Source: Lithodes maja
Taxonomy: Eukaryota > Arthropoda > Malacostraca > Decapoda > Lithodidae
Assembly (NCBI GenBank): GCA_037953745.1
Contig: JBAKBP010007455.1
Span: 1 to 64,000, forward strand
Direction: 5' to 3'
Length of the DNA: 64,000 nt
Shown: piece by piece, positions 1 to 8,207 of the stretch
How the letters are laid out: each line of letters opens with the position of its first letter
How positions within the stretch are numbered: the first letter of the stretch is position 1
Position numbers and translations under genes: made by a program
The notes under the pieces: generated by a model
The model's database searches: none
Told to the model about the DNA's origin: nothing
Seen by the model: only the letters and a program-made list of their open reading frames with translations

Positions 1-59
1 ATATACGACCCTTTCTTTTTGTTTTTATTTAGAGCTCCGTACTACTCATTCCACGACTT

Positions 60-146
60 TGAAAATAAGAAATAAACTTATATATTTGTTTTCACATGAA
101 AATAAAAAATAAACCTATATATATATATATATATTTGTTTTTACAA
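60..146. repeat. AT-rich tandem duplication with (TA)n tract
   Basis: A segment of roughly 40 bp rich in AAATAAAC and TATATTTGTTTT is present twice in a row, and the second copy has expanded into a TA dinucleotide run at about 116-133. It lies just beyond the stop codon of the minus-strand zinc-finger gene, so it probably covers that gene's 3' flank. Confidence 0.6.
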
Positions 147-148
147 AC

Positions 149-898
149 TCAGGAACTGTGAAGAAACATAGAGACTCTTGCCACATCTGGTGTTTTGCAA
201 TCGCCACGTAGCTGGGCTTTGACTTTGATGCACATGGGCAGGGGACAGAGGTTGCCGTAGTTGCAGGTGTATATGTGGCAGTGCATGGCCTTTTTGTAAA
301 TGTCTCGCACAGGGCACTTATGACGGTTGGAATTTATCACGTGTTGGTGTACCCGACGCCACCAGAGACAAAGGGAACCGCACACCTGATTGGGACACTC
401 AGCACTGTACGCATATACATCCAACAGTTGCCGCACCTCTCCTCGCTCTATCATATAGTCTATCATCTTCTGCAGGGCCACACCTTCTTCCTCACACATA
501 TCAAATGCTCGAAGATACATACAGGTAGTTCCTATATCCCACTTTATATGGGTGTAGCCCCACTTGGCGCGGATTTGGGGACACGCATCCAGGTAGCATT
601 TGTCGCCCCAGTTGCAGGTGTATATGTGGGCGTTGAGGGTTTTCATGAAGATTTTGAACATGGCGCACCCATGACAGGTATTCAGGTGACGGTGTATATT
701 ACACCACATGTGGCATTTCTCGTTGGGACATATAATACTACGAACAATGCCATCCAACAGTTGCCTCACCTCTCCCCGCTCTATCGTGGACTCTATTAGC
801 TCCAGCAGGAGCCCAGCGACTTTCTCACACTCTCCCCCTCGCTCTATCATAGAGTCTATCAGGAGGACCTGTCCCCCATCCTCGGTAAATAACGCCAT
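149..898 (-). CDS. Tandem TAZ-like zinc-finger protein (CBP/p300 TAZ-type, virus-like)
   Basis: The ORF encodes about 249 aa from the ATG at 898; a TTG two codons upstream is less likely. It holds two related modules. Each starts with an IERGEVRQLLD segment (residues 39-49 and 150-160) followed by a Cys/His array. In module 1 the ligands are C57, C62, C66, H71, C75, C78, H91, C95, C101 and C106; in module 2 they are C168, C173, C177, H193, C195, H208, C212, C218 and C223. The last cluster of module 2 (H-x3-C-x5-C-x4-C, with CPLPMC then IKVKAQL) closely resembles the third zinc site of CBP/p300 TAZ domains, which bind transactivation domains in the nucleus. White spot syndrome virus is reported to encode a CBP-like protein, so this could be an endogenised nimaviral gene; that link is inference. 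The frame is intact and a TATA box lies about 75 bp upstream. Confidence 0.65.
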   Translation of the reverse strand: MALFTEDGGQVLLIDSMIERGGECEKVAGLLLELIESTIERGEVRQLLDGIVRSIICPNEKCHMWCNIHRHLNTCHGCAMFKIFMKTLNAHIYTCNWGDKCYLDACPQIRAKWGYTHIKWDIGTTCMYLRAFDMCEEEGVALQKMIDYMIERGEVRQLLDVYAYSAECPNQVCGSLCLWWRRVHQHVINSNRHKCPVRDIYKKAMHCHIYTCNYGNLCPLPMCIKVKAQLRGDCKTPDVARVSMFLHSS

Positions 899-965
899 GG
901 TCAATTCGGGAGAACGCGTGGCCCTCCCTTCTCCAGAGTAGAGTGAGGCTATACATCGGGCGAGC

Positions 966-980
966 GAGGTTTTATATTAG
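966..980 (-). promoter_or_regulatory. TATA box of the TAZ-like gene
   Basis: On the minus strand TATAAAA spans 976-970, about 75 bp upstream of the ATG at 898. The same spacing is seen at the other minus-strand genes of this block. Confidence 0.5.
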
Positions 981-1609
981 GCGGTTCGCTTCCGGTGGGA
1001 TCATCCCCCAACCAATGATGACTGCCCCATCGTGGCCCTTCTTGGGCCCCGGTGGGTCATTATTGGAGTGGCTGGCCCACCTAAAACTCAAAGCAGCCTT
1101 CCTCCAGCTACACAAGGTACTAACTTGTGTCTTTAAACCCAACCATTACAGCGACTAAAAATGAACTGGTGAGGCAGGTTCTGTGTCGCTTAAAAAGACC
1201 AAACAAAATATACAAGGCCAGTCGTTTTACATAAACGCTAATTTTTGGTAAAAAAAATGTCAATCTTCTTATCTGCCTAGTTAGTTTTTAGGGGATCTAA
1301 ACCCCGTTTTGCCCCGTTTACCTTTCAATGATATGATGGTAGTGGTGTTAGTGTTGACGACTTCAGCCATATCCCTGGGGAAAGCGACGGTCCCGTCATT
1401 TGTTCTTCTTCCTCTCGCGACCGGTGCCGGTTCCCGGGTCGTTTTTTTATATACCTGTAGGTCACACGCCGTTGGTCGACACGCACCGATCGAACGTCCA
1501 CTTCTCGCAGGTCAAAAATGACCCCACCCTTCAGTTTCTTTCAGTTCTCCCTATGGAATGCCCAGTTCTTGCGTTTATAATAAACTTTACTTAACCATAA
1601 CCCCTAAAT
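981..1609. other. Intergenic, no recognisable gene
   Basis: Several 60-70 codon ORFs are open here on the + strand but show no motif, repeat relationship or promoter context. I see no supported feature apart from a TTTTTATATA run near 1442-1452. Confidence 0.4.
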
Positions 1610-1885
1610 TCAATTTTCAAAAGGGCAAATAACCTTACCATCCATTATGAAATTGTAAATATCTGTGTCATTATAGAAAACCTTACGAATATGCTTAGAT
1701 AATATGATACATTTATGTTTTTCTACATTTAATTTGGATAATGAAATCAACCTTTTGGTCATATACTCCAAAATGGTGGCCATAAATATAGAGGCTGGTA
1801 TGGTACTGCGAAGATTTTTTCTGATCTTCTTAGTTGAAAAATGATGATTGGTCCTGGATTTCTTCATAGTGAATGGTGTTTTCAT
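1610..1885 (-). CDS. Divergent histone H2A-like protein
   Basis: The protein is 91 aa from the first ATG (1885). A GTG at 1930 would add 15 residues (MAEILSEIIKKQNRG) that resemble the VAEILSNMK segment of the neighbouring K/S/T-rich family. After a basic N-terminus, S-R-x4-F-x4-I-x3-L-R matches the H2A alpha-1 region. IFMATILEYMTKRLISLS then matches the H2A alpha-2 helix (core LEYLT), IILSKHIRKVFYND matches the loop and alpha-3 segment of H2A (IIPRHLQLAIRND type), and DIYNFI and KVI follow in the right order. The N-terminal linker is about 8 residues shorter than in canonical H2A, and the acidic-patch and docking tail are reduced. Histones pack DNA into nucleosomes; viral or lineage-specific variants can alter chromatin. 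I see no introns. The homology call rests on by-eye alignment. Confidence 0.6.
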   Translation of the reverse strand: MKTPFTMKKSRTNHHFSTKKIRKNLRSTIPASIFMATILEYMTKRLISLSKLNVEKHKCIILSKHIRKVFYNDTDIYNFIMDGKVICPFEN

Positions 1886-1987
1886 GCCCCGATTTTGTTT
1901 TTTTATTATTTCGGATAATATCTCTGCCACACTTTAATTTGAGTTGTTTGGTGGTGTTGACGGTGCTACAAGTACTGTATAGTTGTT

Positions 1988-2085
1988 AACCCGCCTCAGC
2001 CTTTTTATGAAAATAGGGGCGTGGTCTAGGGGGTGGGGAGGGGTCTGCTATACAGACCATGAGAGTGTGTGGGGCCTGTGAATTA
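1988..2085 (-). promoter_or_regulatory. Recurrent promoter module, copy 1
   Basis: This is one of eight copies of a module that reads, on the minus strand, GACCACNCCCC, a CAT(AT)AAAAAGG TATA-like box, then GCTGAGGCGGG. Here it precedes the histone-like gene. Its far side carries GACCATGAGAGTGTGTGG, which recurs near 2565 and 2980. Confidence 0.55.
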
Positions 2086-2175
2086 TTCTCTCCGGTGAAT
2101 GATGGATAATATTTATCATGTAGATGAATATAATCCTCCTTTGAAGAGTTTCACGATAGAAATCTGGCAAACTTA

Positions 2176-2480
2176 TTGATTTTTACACTTTCATTTTATA
2201 CCATTTGGCCAAGAATGTATAAGGAAATAAAAACTTCACTAAATTTAATTCATTATATTTTATTTTCTATTTTCTCTCAATATAATATTTACTGGCTTTC
2301 TCCGAGTATACCTTTATATATACAAACATATACAAGAAATACCATAGAATACCTGTGTTTTGATACATTATTATTGATAATAGAAAATATTTATTCATAT
2401 TTAAAATGGGGTTTAGATTATGAACTCCTGCCAGACTGTACGTTATGAACTCCTGCCAGACTGTACGTTATATGCTGTCG
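2176..2480. other. AT-rich stretch with intron-like remnant and a short tandem duplication
   Basis: The segment 2181-2215 (TTTTTACACTTTCATTTTATACC) resembles sequence just upstream of the splice acceptor at 3135, so it may be a relic of the same gene. A 25-bp motif containing GAACTCCTGCCAGACTG occurs twice in tandem at about 2419-2468. The open frame here is AT-rich and hydrophobic, and I do not support it as a gene. Confidence 0.35.
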
Positions 2481-2580
2481 GTCTCAACCTTTTATAACAT
2501 AGGGGTGTGGTCTATCTATGTAGGAGGTGGTCTGAGAAACCAATCACAGGCCTAGCTAGACCATGAGGGTGTGTTGAGAT
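2481..2580. promoter_or_regulatory. Recurrent promoter module, copy 2 (possibly bidirectional)
   Basis: This diverged copy has AACCTTTTATAACATAGGGGTGTGGTC split across the TATA-like box, a CCAAT box (ACCAATCAC near 2539), and the GACCATGAGGGTGTGT tail. A + strand exon begins 46 bp further on (ATG at 2626), so the module may drive the + strand gene here. Confidence 0.45.
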
Positions 2581-2625
2581 TTCTTCATTGCTCAGCCACG
2601 TTATAATAGAGTCACTCTAGACGTT

Positions 2626-2817
2626 ATGGAGTTCAGGTCACTTGTTTCCGAGGTTGAGAAAGTGGATGACATATATATGTATATGTACCCTATACTACAC
2701 CACCAGGATAAGTTAGAACGCAAGATATCTCTGGGATACTGGGAAGGATAATGAACTAAAAAACACTTTCCGAATTGAGCTTGATATGGTGGACCGGCTG
2801 TATTATATGAAACGAGG
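2626..2817 (+). pseudogene. Putative first exon of the 157-codon gene family, frameshifted
   Basis: An ATG-led frame opens at 2626 and stops at 2749-2751 after 41 codons. A second frame, open from 2717, runs to 2817 and ends at a strong GTGAGT donor. The exon would end with two bases of a codon (phase 2), exactly what the acceptor at 3135 needs to enter the downstream ORF. The break between the two frames lies between 2717 and 2751. The gene is either recently broken or uses a start that I cannot see. I do not recognise the family. Confidence 0.45.
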
Positions 2818-3135
2818 GTGAGTTGAATCACACTTTAGTATTTCTACCATTTTTCCTTTCTTTTCAGTAGCGGAATTGTATGGGAAGCGTTAAATGTGGT
2901 AGATATGTGGCCTCTCTGTGAATATGTCTCCATTGGTGAATGACGGATATCATATCGCCCACAACAATCACAAGTTCAGACCATGAGAGTGTGTGTGGTC
3001 TGTCTGTCTGTCCATTGGTGAATGACGGATATCATAATTCGATGTATGTAATCCTATGTCGAAGAGTTTCATGATAGACATCTGACAAAAATTATTTTTT
3101 GTTTACACTTTCATTTTTTATTCCTTTCTTTTCAG
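2818..3135 (+). other. Putative intron with duplicated 3' splice site
   Basis: The donor GTGAGT at 2818 is followed by two near-identical acceptors (TTCCTTTCTTTTCAG then TAGCGGA) ending at 2867 and 3135. The nearer one gives a 50-bp intron and a 24-codon exon that soon stops. The farther one gives a 318-bp intron and enters the 157-codon ORF in phase. The stretch between them includes imperfect repeats of TTGGTGAATGACGGATATCAT, a string also present inside the ORF near 3370. Confidence 0.5.
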
Positions 3136-3622
3136 TAGCGGATTTATAGTGGAAGGATACTTCCGCCTCATGGTCCGAGTCATCCGTAAAGGAGATCCAG
3201 GGAAGAAGAAACCATTATTTGCAGAGTTGGAAGCCTATATGATTAATGGGGGGTCTACCCTCAGTGGCCACATCTTCGTTACATCCTGTCCCAACATATT
3301 TTTCAACATTACACTCCAGGATAAATATGGCCCCGCAACCATAAAATATAAACATCTAATATATAAATTAATGGTGAATGACGGATATCACATAGACGAC
3401 TACACAGGATACCTCAGTGATGATCCCCCTAGTGAGTGGAAGTGTCTGAAGTTCCTCTGTCACATGGTTGTGAAAAATAATAAAACAAAACTTCAGCACT
3501 ATCCACAGGTGCTTCCTAACACTCTCAAGAAAAGCATTGATGAATTTATTCAAATTCATGAAGCGGTAGATGTGGCCGATGAAGAGTTTCTGTTTCTTTC
3601 GAATGAAAGAAAACCGGAATGA
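3136..3622 (+). CDS. Uncharacterised 157-codon family protein, best-preserved member (main exon)
   Basis: The open frame runs from the splice acceptor at 3135 through GTG 3149 to the stop at 3620-3622. There is no early ATG in frame, which supports an upstream exon. The protein is soluble-looking and basic at the start (RVIRKGDPGKKK), with a central hydrophobic/Asn segment (CPNIFFNITLQDK), a DGYHIDDYTGYL motif, a KFLCHMVV segment and an acidic C-terminus. Three decayed paralogues in the window preserve parts of it: SYPNVFFQTTLRNRDN and DGY--DDY near 12030-12120 (also 9790-9880 and 13670-13765), and a MKFLYHKVIRDN segment at 13820 that parallels KFLCHMVVKNN. An AATAAA follows at 3631. Function is unknown; the block context suggests viral or lineage-specific origin. 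Confidence 0.6.
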
Positions 3623-3630
3623 ATAGAAAC

Positions 3631-3636
3631 AATAAA
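3631..3636 (+). terminator. Polyadenylation signal
   Basis: AATAAA lies 9 bp after the stop codon of the 3136-3622 reading frame. Confidence 0.5.
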
Positions 3637-3727
3637 ATGTAAATAATCACCACATTCATTTTTTACCATTTATTCCTTCCTTTGGATAAATATTTCAAGG
3701 TGGAAACGAAACGCGTTTTATGGTTAA

Positions 3728-4164
3728 CCCTTAGGCCATTCTGTCGCCACCGGAGATACTCTGTCTTCTTTTGCGATCATAGAATTGCATAGTTTGAGAG
3801 GCCTTTACGGCCATCAAGATATCTCTTTCCGATTAGGGGACCCGAACCATCGGGGTCTAAGAGAATCTTGCCCAGGCAATATTAGGAAGTTAGTAGGAGG
3901 GGTGGTGGTGGTACCATCTCTTTTTTGATGGCCGAATAGAGGGGTCGAATGTGGCCATTATATATCCCTTAATATAAATAAACAATATTGGAAATATAGG
4001 AAATATAGGAAATCTATATAGGAAAATTTGGTCAATCTAATAAAAAATACCAATGAATTAGTCTATTTTTTAATCCGAATAAGTTACATACATAGGGTCA
4101 TTGGTTCTAATTTCAATCCTACCGCAAATATCCCATAAGGCCATTTATTTTTCCCGCTAAAGGG
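3728..4164. mobile_element. Possible TTAA-flanked MITE
   Basis: The segment is bounded by TTAA at 3724-3727 and 4165-4168. It starts CCCTTAGGCC, and the other end read inward starts CCCTTTAGCGG, so the termini agree only over the first few bases. No ORF is supported inside. It may instead be ordinary 3' flank, because TTAACCCTTTAG also occurs near 14020. Confidence 0.25.
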
Positions 4165-4296
4165 TTAAATAAAGTTAATTATAAACAAAAAAGTAATACC
4201 ACCGTGCACACATGTAATGGAGGTATAAGGGAAGTATGGTAGAAGAAGTCCATTTAGATTTCTTGGTGGGAGTCAACTGGGGTTTGGTAGAAGAAG

Positions 4297-5382
4297 TCAA
4301 GTGTATGAATAAAAATTAATACCACACCGTACACATTCGTGACGGATTTGTGAGGGAGGTTTGGTAGAAGAAGTCGATTTAGATTTCTTGGTGGGAGTCA
4401 ATTGGTGTTTGGTAGAAGAAGTCGATTTATATTTCTTGGTGGGAGTCAATTGGGGTTTGGTAGAGGAAGTCGATTTAGATTTCTTGGTTTTCGTGATGGG
4501 AGTCAACTGGGGTTTGGTAGAGGAAATAGATTTAGATTTCTTGGTTTTCGTGATGGGAGTCCACTGGGGTTTGGTAGGAGAAGTAGATTTCTTGGTTTTC
4601 GTGATGGGAGTCCACTGGGGTTTGGTAGGAGAAGTAGATTTCTTGGTTTTCATGATGGGAGTCAACTGTCGTTTGGTAGGAGAAGTAGATTTCTTGGTTT
4701 TCGTGATGGGAGTCAACTGGGGTTTGGTAGAGGAAATAGATTTAGATTTCTTGGTTTTCGTGATGGGGGTCAACTGGGGTTTGGTAGGAGAAGTAGATTT
4801 CTTGGTTTTCGTGATGGGAGTCAACTGTCGTTTGGTAGGAGAAGTAGATTTCTTGGTTTTCGTGATGGTAGTCAACTGGGGTTTGGTAGAGGAAATAGAT
4901 TTAGATTTCTTGGTTTTCGTGATGGGGGTCAACTGTCTTTTGGTAGGAGAAGTAGATTTCTTGGTTTTCGTGATGGGAGTCAACTGTCGTTTGGTAGGAT
5001 AAGTAGATTTCTTGGTTTTCGTGATGGGATTCAACTGGGATTTGGTAGAAGTAGTAGATTTAGATTTTTCCGTAGAAGAAGTAGTAGATTTAGATTTCTT
5101 GGTGAGAGTCAACTGGAGTTTGGTAGAAGAACCGCCAATATCATCATCCATCTTCATTGTCGATTTTTCCAATATATCTGCCACTTCATCAGAATAATCT
5201 CCCTTATCCATTACCCCATTTCCCAACAATTTCTCCACCACATCAATTGTCTTCACAAGTACATCTCGGATGTTCATTGTCCCGTCAGAAAATATTTGTC
5301 TAGAAAATATGATTTTGGGTTGTATCTCTATCATTTCAATTTTCGCCGCCAAAACACCATCTTCAGAATCTTGGGTGTCCAT
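4297..5382 (-). CDS. Ser/Thr/Lys-rich repeat protein with S/T-P-x-K motifs (361 aa)
   Basis: The N-terminal 85 residues are non-repetitive and mildly acidic, ending in a VADILEKSTMKMDDDIGGSS segment shared with the sister genes at 6232, 10225 and 12479. Residues from about 90 to 335 are tandem units of 17-20 aa built from TPITKTKKS, SPTKRQL and SISSTKPQL. Many contain T/S-P-x-K, a motif that in histone H1 and sperm H2B tails binds the AT-rich minor groove. The C-terminus (about 345-361) holds a CVRCG pair, a possible half zinc site. I infer a nuclear DNA-binding or packaging role. The opposite strand is also open over the repeats, but promoter position and family resemblance favour the minus strand. 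Confidence 0.6.
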   Translation of the reverse strand: MDTQDSEDGVLAAKIEMIEIQPKIIFSRQIFSDGTMNIRDVLVKTIDVVEKLLGNGVMDKGDYSDEVADILEKSTMKMDDDIGGSSTKLQLTLTKKSKSTTSSTEKSKSTTSTKSQLNPITKTKKSTYPTKRQLTPITKTKKSTSPTKRQLTPITKTKKSKSISSTKPQLTTITKTKKSTSPTKRQLTPITKTKKSTSPTKPQLTPITKTKKSKSISSTKPQLTPITKTKKSTSPTKRQLTPIMKTKKSTSPTKPQWTPITKTKKSTSPTKPQWTPITKTKKSKSISSTKPQLTPITKTKKSKSTSSTKPQLTPTKKYKSTSSTKHQLTPTKKSKSTSSTKPPSQIRHECVRCGINFYSYT

Positions 5383-5429
5383 TAATTCGAGTTGTCGGTA
5401 GTGTTGCTGCCGCTGAGATAACTTTGCTA

Positions 5430-5530
5430 GCCCGCCTCATGCTTTTTTATATGAAATGTGAGGGTGTGTGGTCTATATGGATGGGAGGTGGTCTGAGGAT
5501 ACAACCAATCTTAGGCCCAGACCATGACCT
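5430..5530 (-). promoter_or_regulatory. Recurrent promoter module, copy 3
   Basis: On the minus strand CATATAAAAAAGC followed by GAGGCGGG lies about 60 bp upstream of the ATG at 5382. GACCACACCC boxes and an inverted CCAAT (AACCAATC near 5500 on the + strand) sit further upstream. Confidence 0.55.
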
Positions 5531-5590
5531 GTTAACCTTCTCATATATGTGGTGGGTGTTCAACTAACCTATTAATGGGCGCTTGTATAA

Positions 5591-5633
5591 CGAAAACTGG
5601 TTGGGTTTACAGAAGATCCAACCGGTTTTTACG
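5591..5633. repeat. Short inverted repeat
   Basis: The arm CGAAAACTGGTTGGG and its imperfect complement TCCAACCGGTTTTTACG enclose an 11-base loop. It sits immediately beside the LINE insertion target at 5639 and could form a hairpin in DNA or RNA. Confidence 0.5.
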
Positions 5634-5638
5634 ATGTC

Positions 5639-6231
5639 AATATCATCATGGATGAAGAGGTGCGGGAGAGGGTACAACAGGGGAAGAGGGTTGTAGGAAC
5701 GCTAAAAGCAGTAACAAGAAATAGGGTGGTCAGTATGGAAGTGAAGAAGTCCTTGCATGACAGTGTGGTAATCCCGACACTGACTTACGGAAGCGAAGCA
5801 TGGACGTTGGTTGAGAGACTCAGACCAAGAGTGAGAGCAGTGGAAATGAATTACTTAAGGAGTGCGTGCGGAATGACATGGAGGGATAGACAGACTAATG
5901 AGGAAGTAAGAAGGAGGTGTGGTGTGGAGGTAGATGTGCTGGAAAGTGTGAAAAGGAACAACTTGAGATGGTTCGGCCATATGGAACGTATGGAAAGCGA
6001 GAGAATGACTAAGAGGGTGTACGAGAGCGAGGTGGAGGGACAGAGGGGGAGAGGTAGACCGAATATGAGGTGGAAGGATGGAGTGAGGAACTACATGAAT
6101 GAAGGCGGTGCTGGTTGGGGGGAGGGGCGTCGACTGACTGGGGACAGAGGTGCATGGGGGCGGTTCGTTCGTGGCCACCCCTTCGGGGATCACGGCGTCA
6201 GGCAATAGATAGATAGATAGAATATCATCAT
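5639..6231 (+). mobile_element. 5'-truncated RTE-like LINE fragment with 11-bp target duplication
   Basis: The ORF at 5648-6208 encodes the C-terminal end of a non-LTR reverse transcriptase: ALTYGSEAWTL-type segment, RDRQTNEEVRRR, RWFGHMERM and RGRGRPNMRWKDGV. It ends in a (GATA)n tail at about 6205-6220. AATATCATCAT flanks the insertion at 5639-5649 and 6221-6231. The insertion point lies in a DDDI-coding stretch of the minus-strand K/S/T-rich family, so it disrupts one member of that family. Confidence 0.85.
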
Positions 6232-6857
6232 CCATGGTCGATTCAGATTTCTTGGTGGGGGATAACTGGGGTTTGGTAGAAGAACCACCAACATCATCCG
6301 ATTTAAAATTTCTTGGTTTTCGTGGTGGGAGATAACTGGAGTTTGGTAGAAGAACCACCAACACCATCCGATTTAAATTTCTTGATTATCGTGGTGGGAG
6401 ATAACTGGGGTTTAACACCATCATCTATGGTCGAGATATATTTCTCGGTTTTCATGTTGGATAATATCTCCGCCACTTCTTCATCAGCACATGTATCAGA
6501 ATCAGTATCCACTTCGATATTAGCAACAGCATCAATACTCACTTCGATATCAGCATTAGAATCAGTATTTAGGGTATTCATTTCTATCACTTCTGTACAA
6601 GCATCAATACCCACTTCGATATCAGCATTATAATCAGTATTTAGGGTATTCATTTCTATCACTTCTGTACAAGCATCAATACCCACTTCGATATCAGCAT
6701 TAGAATCAGTATTTGGGGTATTCATTTCTATCACTTCTGTACAAGCATCAATACCCACTTCGATATCAGCATTAGAATCAGTATTTAGGGTATTCATTTC
6801 TATAGCTTTGGTATTAACATCAGCTTCAGTATCAACATCAGAATTTAGGATATTCAT
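6232..6857 (-). pseudogene. Ser/Thr/Lys-rich family member with four acidic 23-30 aa repeats, disrupted
   Basis: From the ATG at 6857 the frame encodes 184 aa. The N-terminal half is four near-identical repeats of EMNTLNTDSNADIEVGIDAC type. VAEILSNMKTEKY and a DDG-x-KPQLSPTT tail follow, the same order as in the sisters at 10225 and 12479. Homologous GGSSTKPQLSPTKK coding continues below 6303 in another frame, so there is a frameshift near 6303-6370. The LINE at 5639-6231 then cuts the tail at its MDDDI segment. It once encoded a protein with an acidic head and a basic S/T-P tail; it is probably non-functional now. Confidence 0.6.
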
Positions 6858-6892
6858 TGATTCGTGTTTTTGGTACTACTACTGGTGTTGTG

Positions 6893-7000
6893 ATAGCTTT
6901 ACTAGCCCGCCTCAGCCTTTTTATATGAAAAAATAGGGGGTGTGGTCTATGTGGACGAGAGGTGGTCTGAGGATTTATATACAGCCAATCACAGACCCAA
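6893..7000 (-). promoter_or_regulatory. Recurrent promoter module, copy 4
   Basis: A TATAAAAA-type box at 6917-6926 on the minus strand lies about 60 bp upstream of the ATG at 6857. The module also has GAGGCGGGC downstream of the TATA, GACCACACCCCC upstream, and an inverted CCAAT in CAGCCAATCACAGACCC at about 6972-6988. Confidence 0.6.
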
Positions 7001-7019
7001 ACTAGTATTTATTCAATCC

Positions 7020-7310
7020 ACTGACCACACCCCTCAAGGCCCAAATCACAATCTAAGATTTTGACGCCATGGTCTATCTGTAATCGTGAGTTCAGGTGCT
7101 CAACCAGCTATGGTCAAATATAGAGTGAGGGTAATTTGTTTTTTGTGGTGACTATAGTCGGTTGAACAAAGTACACTTTATGGGGCTAGTTTTCAATGGG
7201 AATCCGACCTGACTATTTAAAATTCCGGCTCCGGTACCGCCATTTCACCAACTAGGCCAATCAATTCTGATAACAGATTAGGACTCGCCGGACCAAACTG
7301 TATAATATGA
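7020..7310. repeat. Upstream flank shared with two other copies
   Basis: This stretch, beginning TTATTCAATCC and including GAGTTCAGGTGCTCAACC and TATAGTCGG, is closely repeated at about 10785-11030 and 13000-13240. It lies between a promoter module and a minisatellite in all three places. I see no gene. Confidence 0.6.
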
Positions 7311-8135
7311 CGTGGAGGCGGGAAGATGAGGTCACCCCATGGCTTGAGATCGAATCTGGGTAAAAAAGCCTTTCCAAGAAGGTGGGAAGATGATCACTTG
7401 GAGAGTCAAACATCACCCCATGGCTTGAGATCTGATCTGGGCAAAAACTATTCCTAGGAGGTGTGGGAAGATGATCACAAACGAGCTCGAATCCCGGGAA
7501 AACCCCTTCCCAGGAGGTGAGAAGATGATCACAAAACCCAACCCCATGGCTTGAGATCGAATCTGGGTAAAAAAGCCTTTCCAAGGAGGTGGGAAGATGA
7601 TCACTTGGAGGGTCAAACATCACCCCATGGCTTGAGATCTGATCTGGGTAAAAACTATTCCTAGGAGGTGTGGGAAGATGATCACAAATGAGCTCGAATC
7701 CCGGGGAAAAACCCCTTCCCAGGAGGCTGGGTTTTCTCGCCTCCTGGGAAGGGGTTTTCCCAGGATTCGAGCTGAACTTCTGTAGCTGGCTGAGTGAAAT
7801 TAGGGAATGTATAGAGGTAGTCAGTTTAGGAACGCTACAACACTCGGTCAGTTGGCGGATATGAAAATATCATTGGTGTTGGTGAGGTAGAGACAAAGAG
7901 GACAACACAACCTAAGAAGATGATCACAAACCCACCCCCATGGCTTGAGATTGAATCTGGGCAAAAAGCCTTTCCAAGGAGGTGGGAAGATGATCACTTG
8001 GAGGGTCAAACATCACCCCATGGCTTGAGATATGATCTGGGCAAAAACTATTCCTAGGAGGTGTGGGAAGATGATCACAAATGAGCTCGAATCCCGGGAA
8101 AACCCCTTCCCAGGAGGCGAGATTGAATCTGGACA
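7310..8135. repeat. Complex minisatellite, block 1
   Basis: Alternating units contain GGAGGTGGGAAGATGATCAC and CCATGGCTTGAGAT(C/T)GAATCTGG. They form higher-order copies at 7310-7730 and again at 7915-8135, interrupted by about 150 bp of unrelated sequence. The units share AATCTGGGCAAAA and GGAGGNGGGAAGATGA with the 70-bp minisatellites at 11030-11880 and 13237-13540. Minus-strand ORFs over it are repeat artefacts. Confidence 0.75.
7690..7775. repeat. Inverted repeat (hairpin) inside the minisatellite
   Basis: The sequence GAGCTCGAATCC... through CCTTCCCAGGAGGC is followed, after about 10 bases, by its near-complete reverse complement GCCTCCTGGGAAGG... through GATTCGAGCT. Arms are about 36 bp with a few mismatches. 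Confidence 0.7.
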
Positions 8136-8207
8136 AAAAGCCTTTTTAGGGTGGACAGGGTTAACATGAGAAATAAATAGAATAAATTTTTCAATCCATT
8201 TTTGCAA

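Noticed and set aside
275..799. A 174-codon + strand ORF opposite the TAZ-like gene
   Set aside because: It is antisense to a Cys/His-patterned, internally repeated protein and shows no motif of its own.
4361..5385. Long + strand ORFs (213 and 327 codons) rich in Gly/Arg/Phe across the 361-aa gene
   Set aside because: They are the antisense reading of the same tandem repeat. The minus strand has the promoter module and the family relatives.
7310..8135. CRISPR-like array
   Set aside because: The repeats are contiguous minisatellite units without unique spacers, in eukaryotic DNA.
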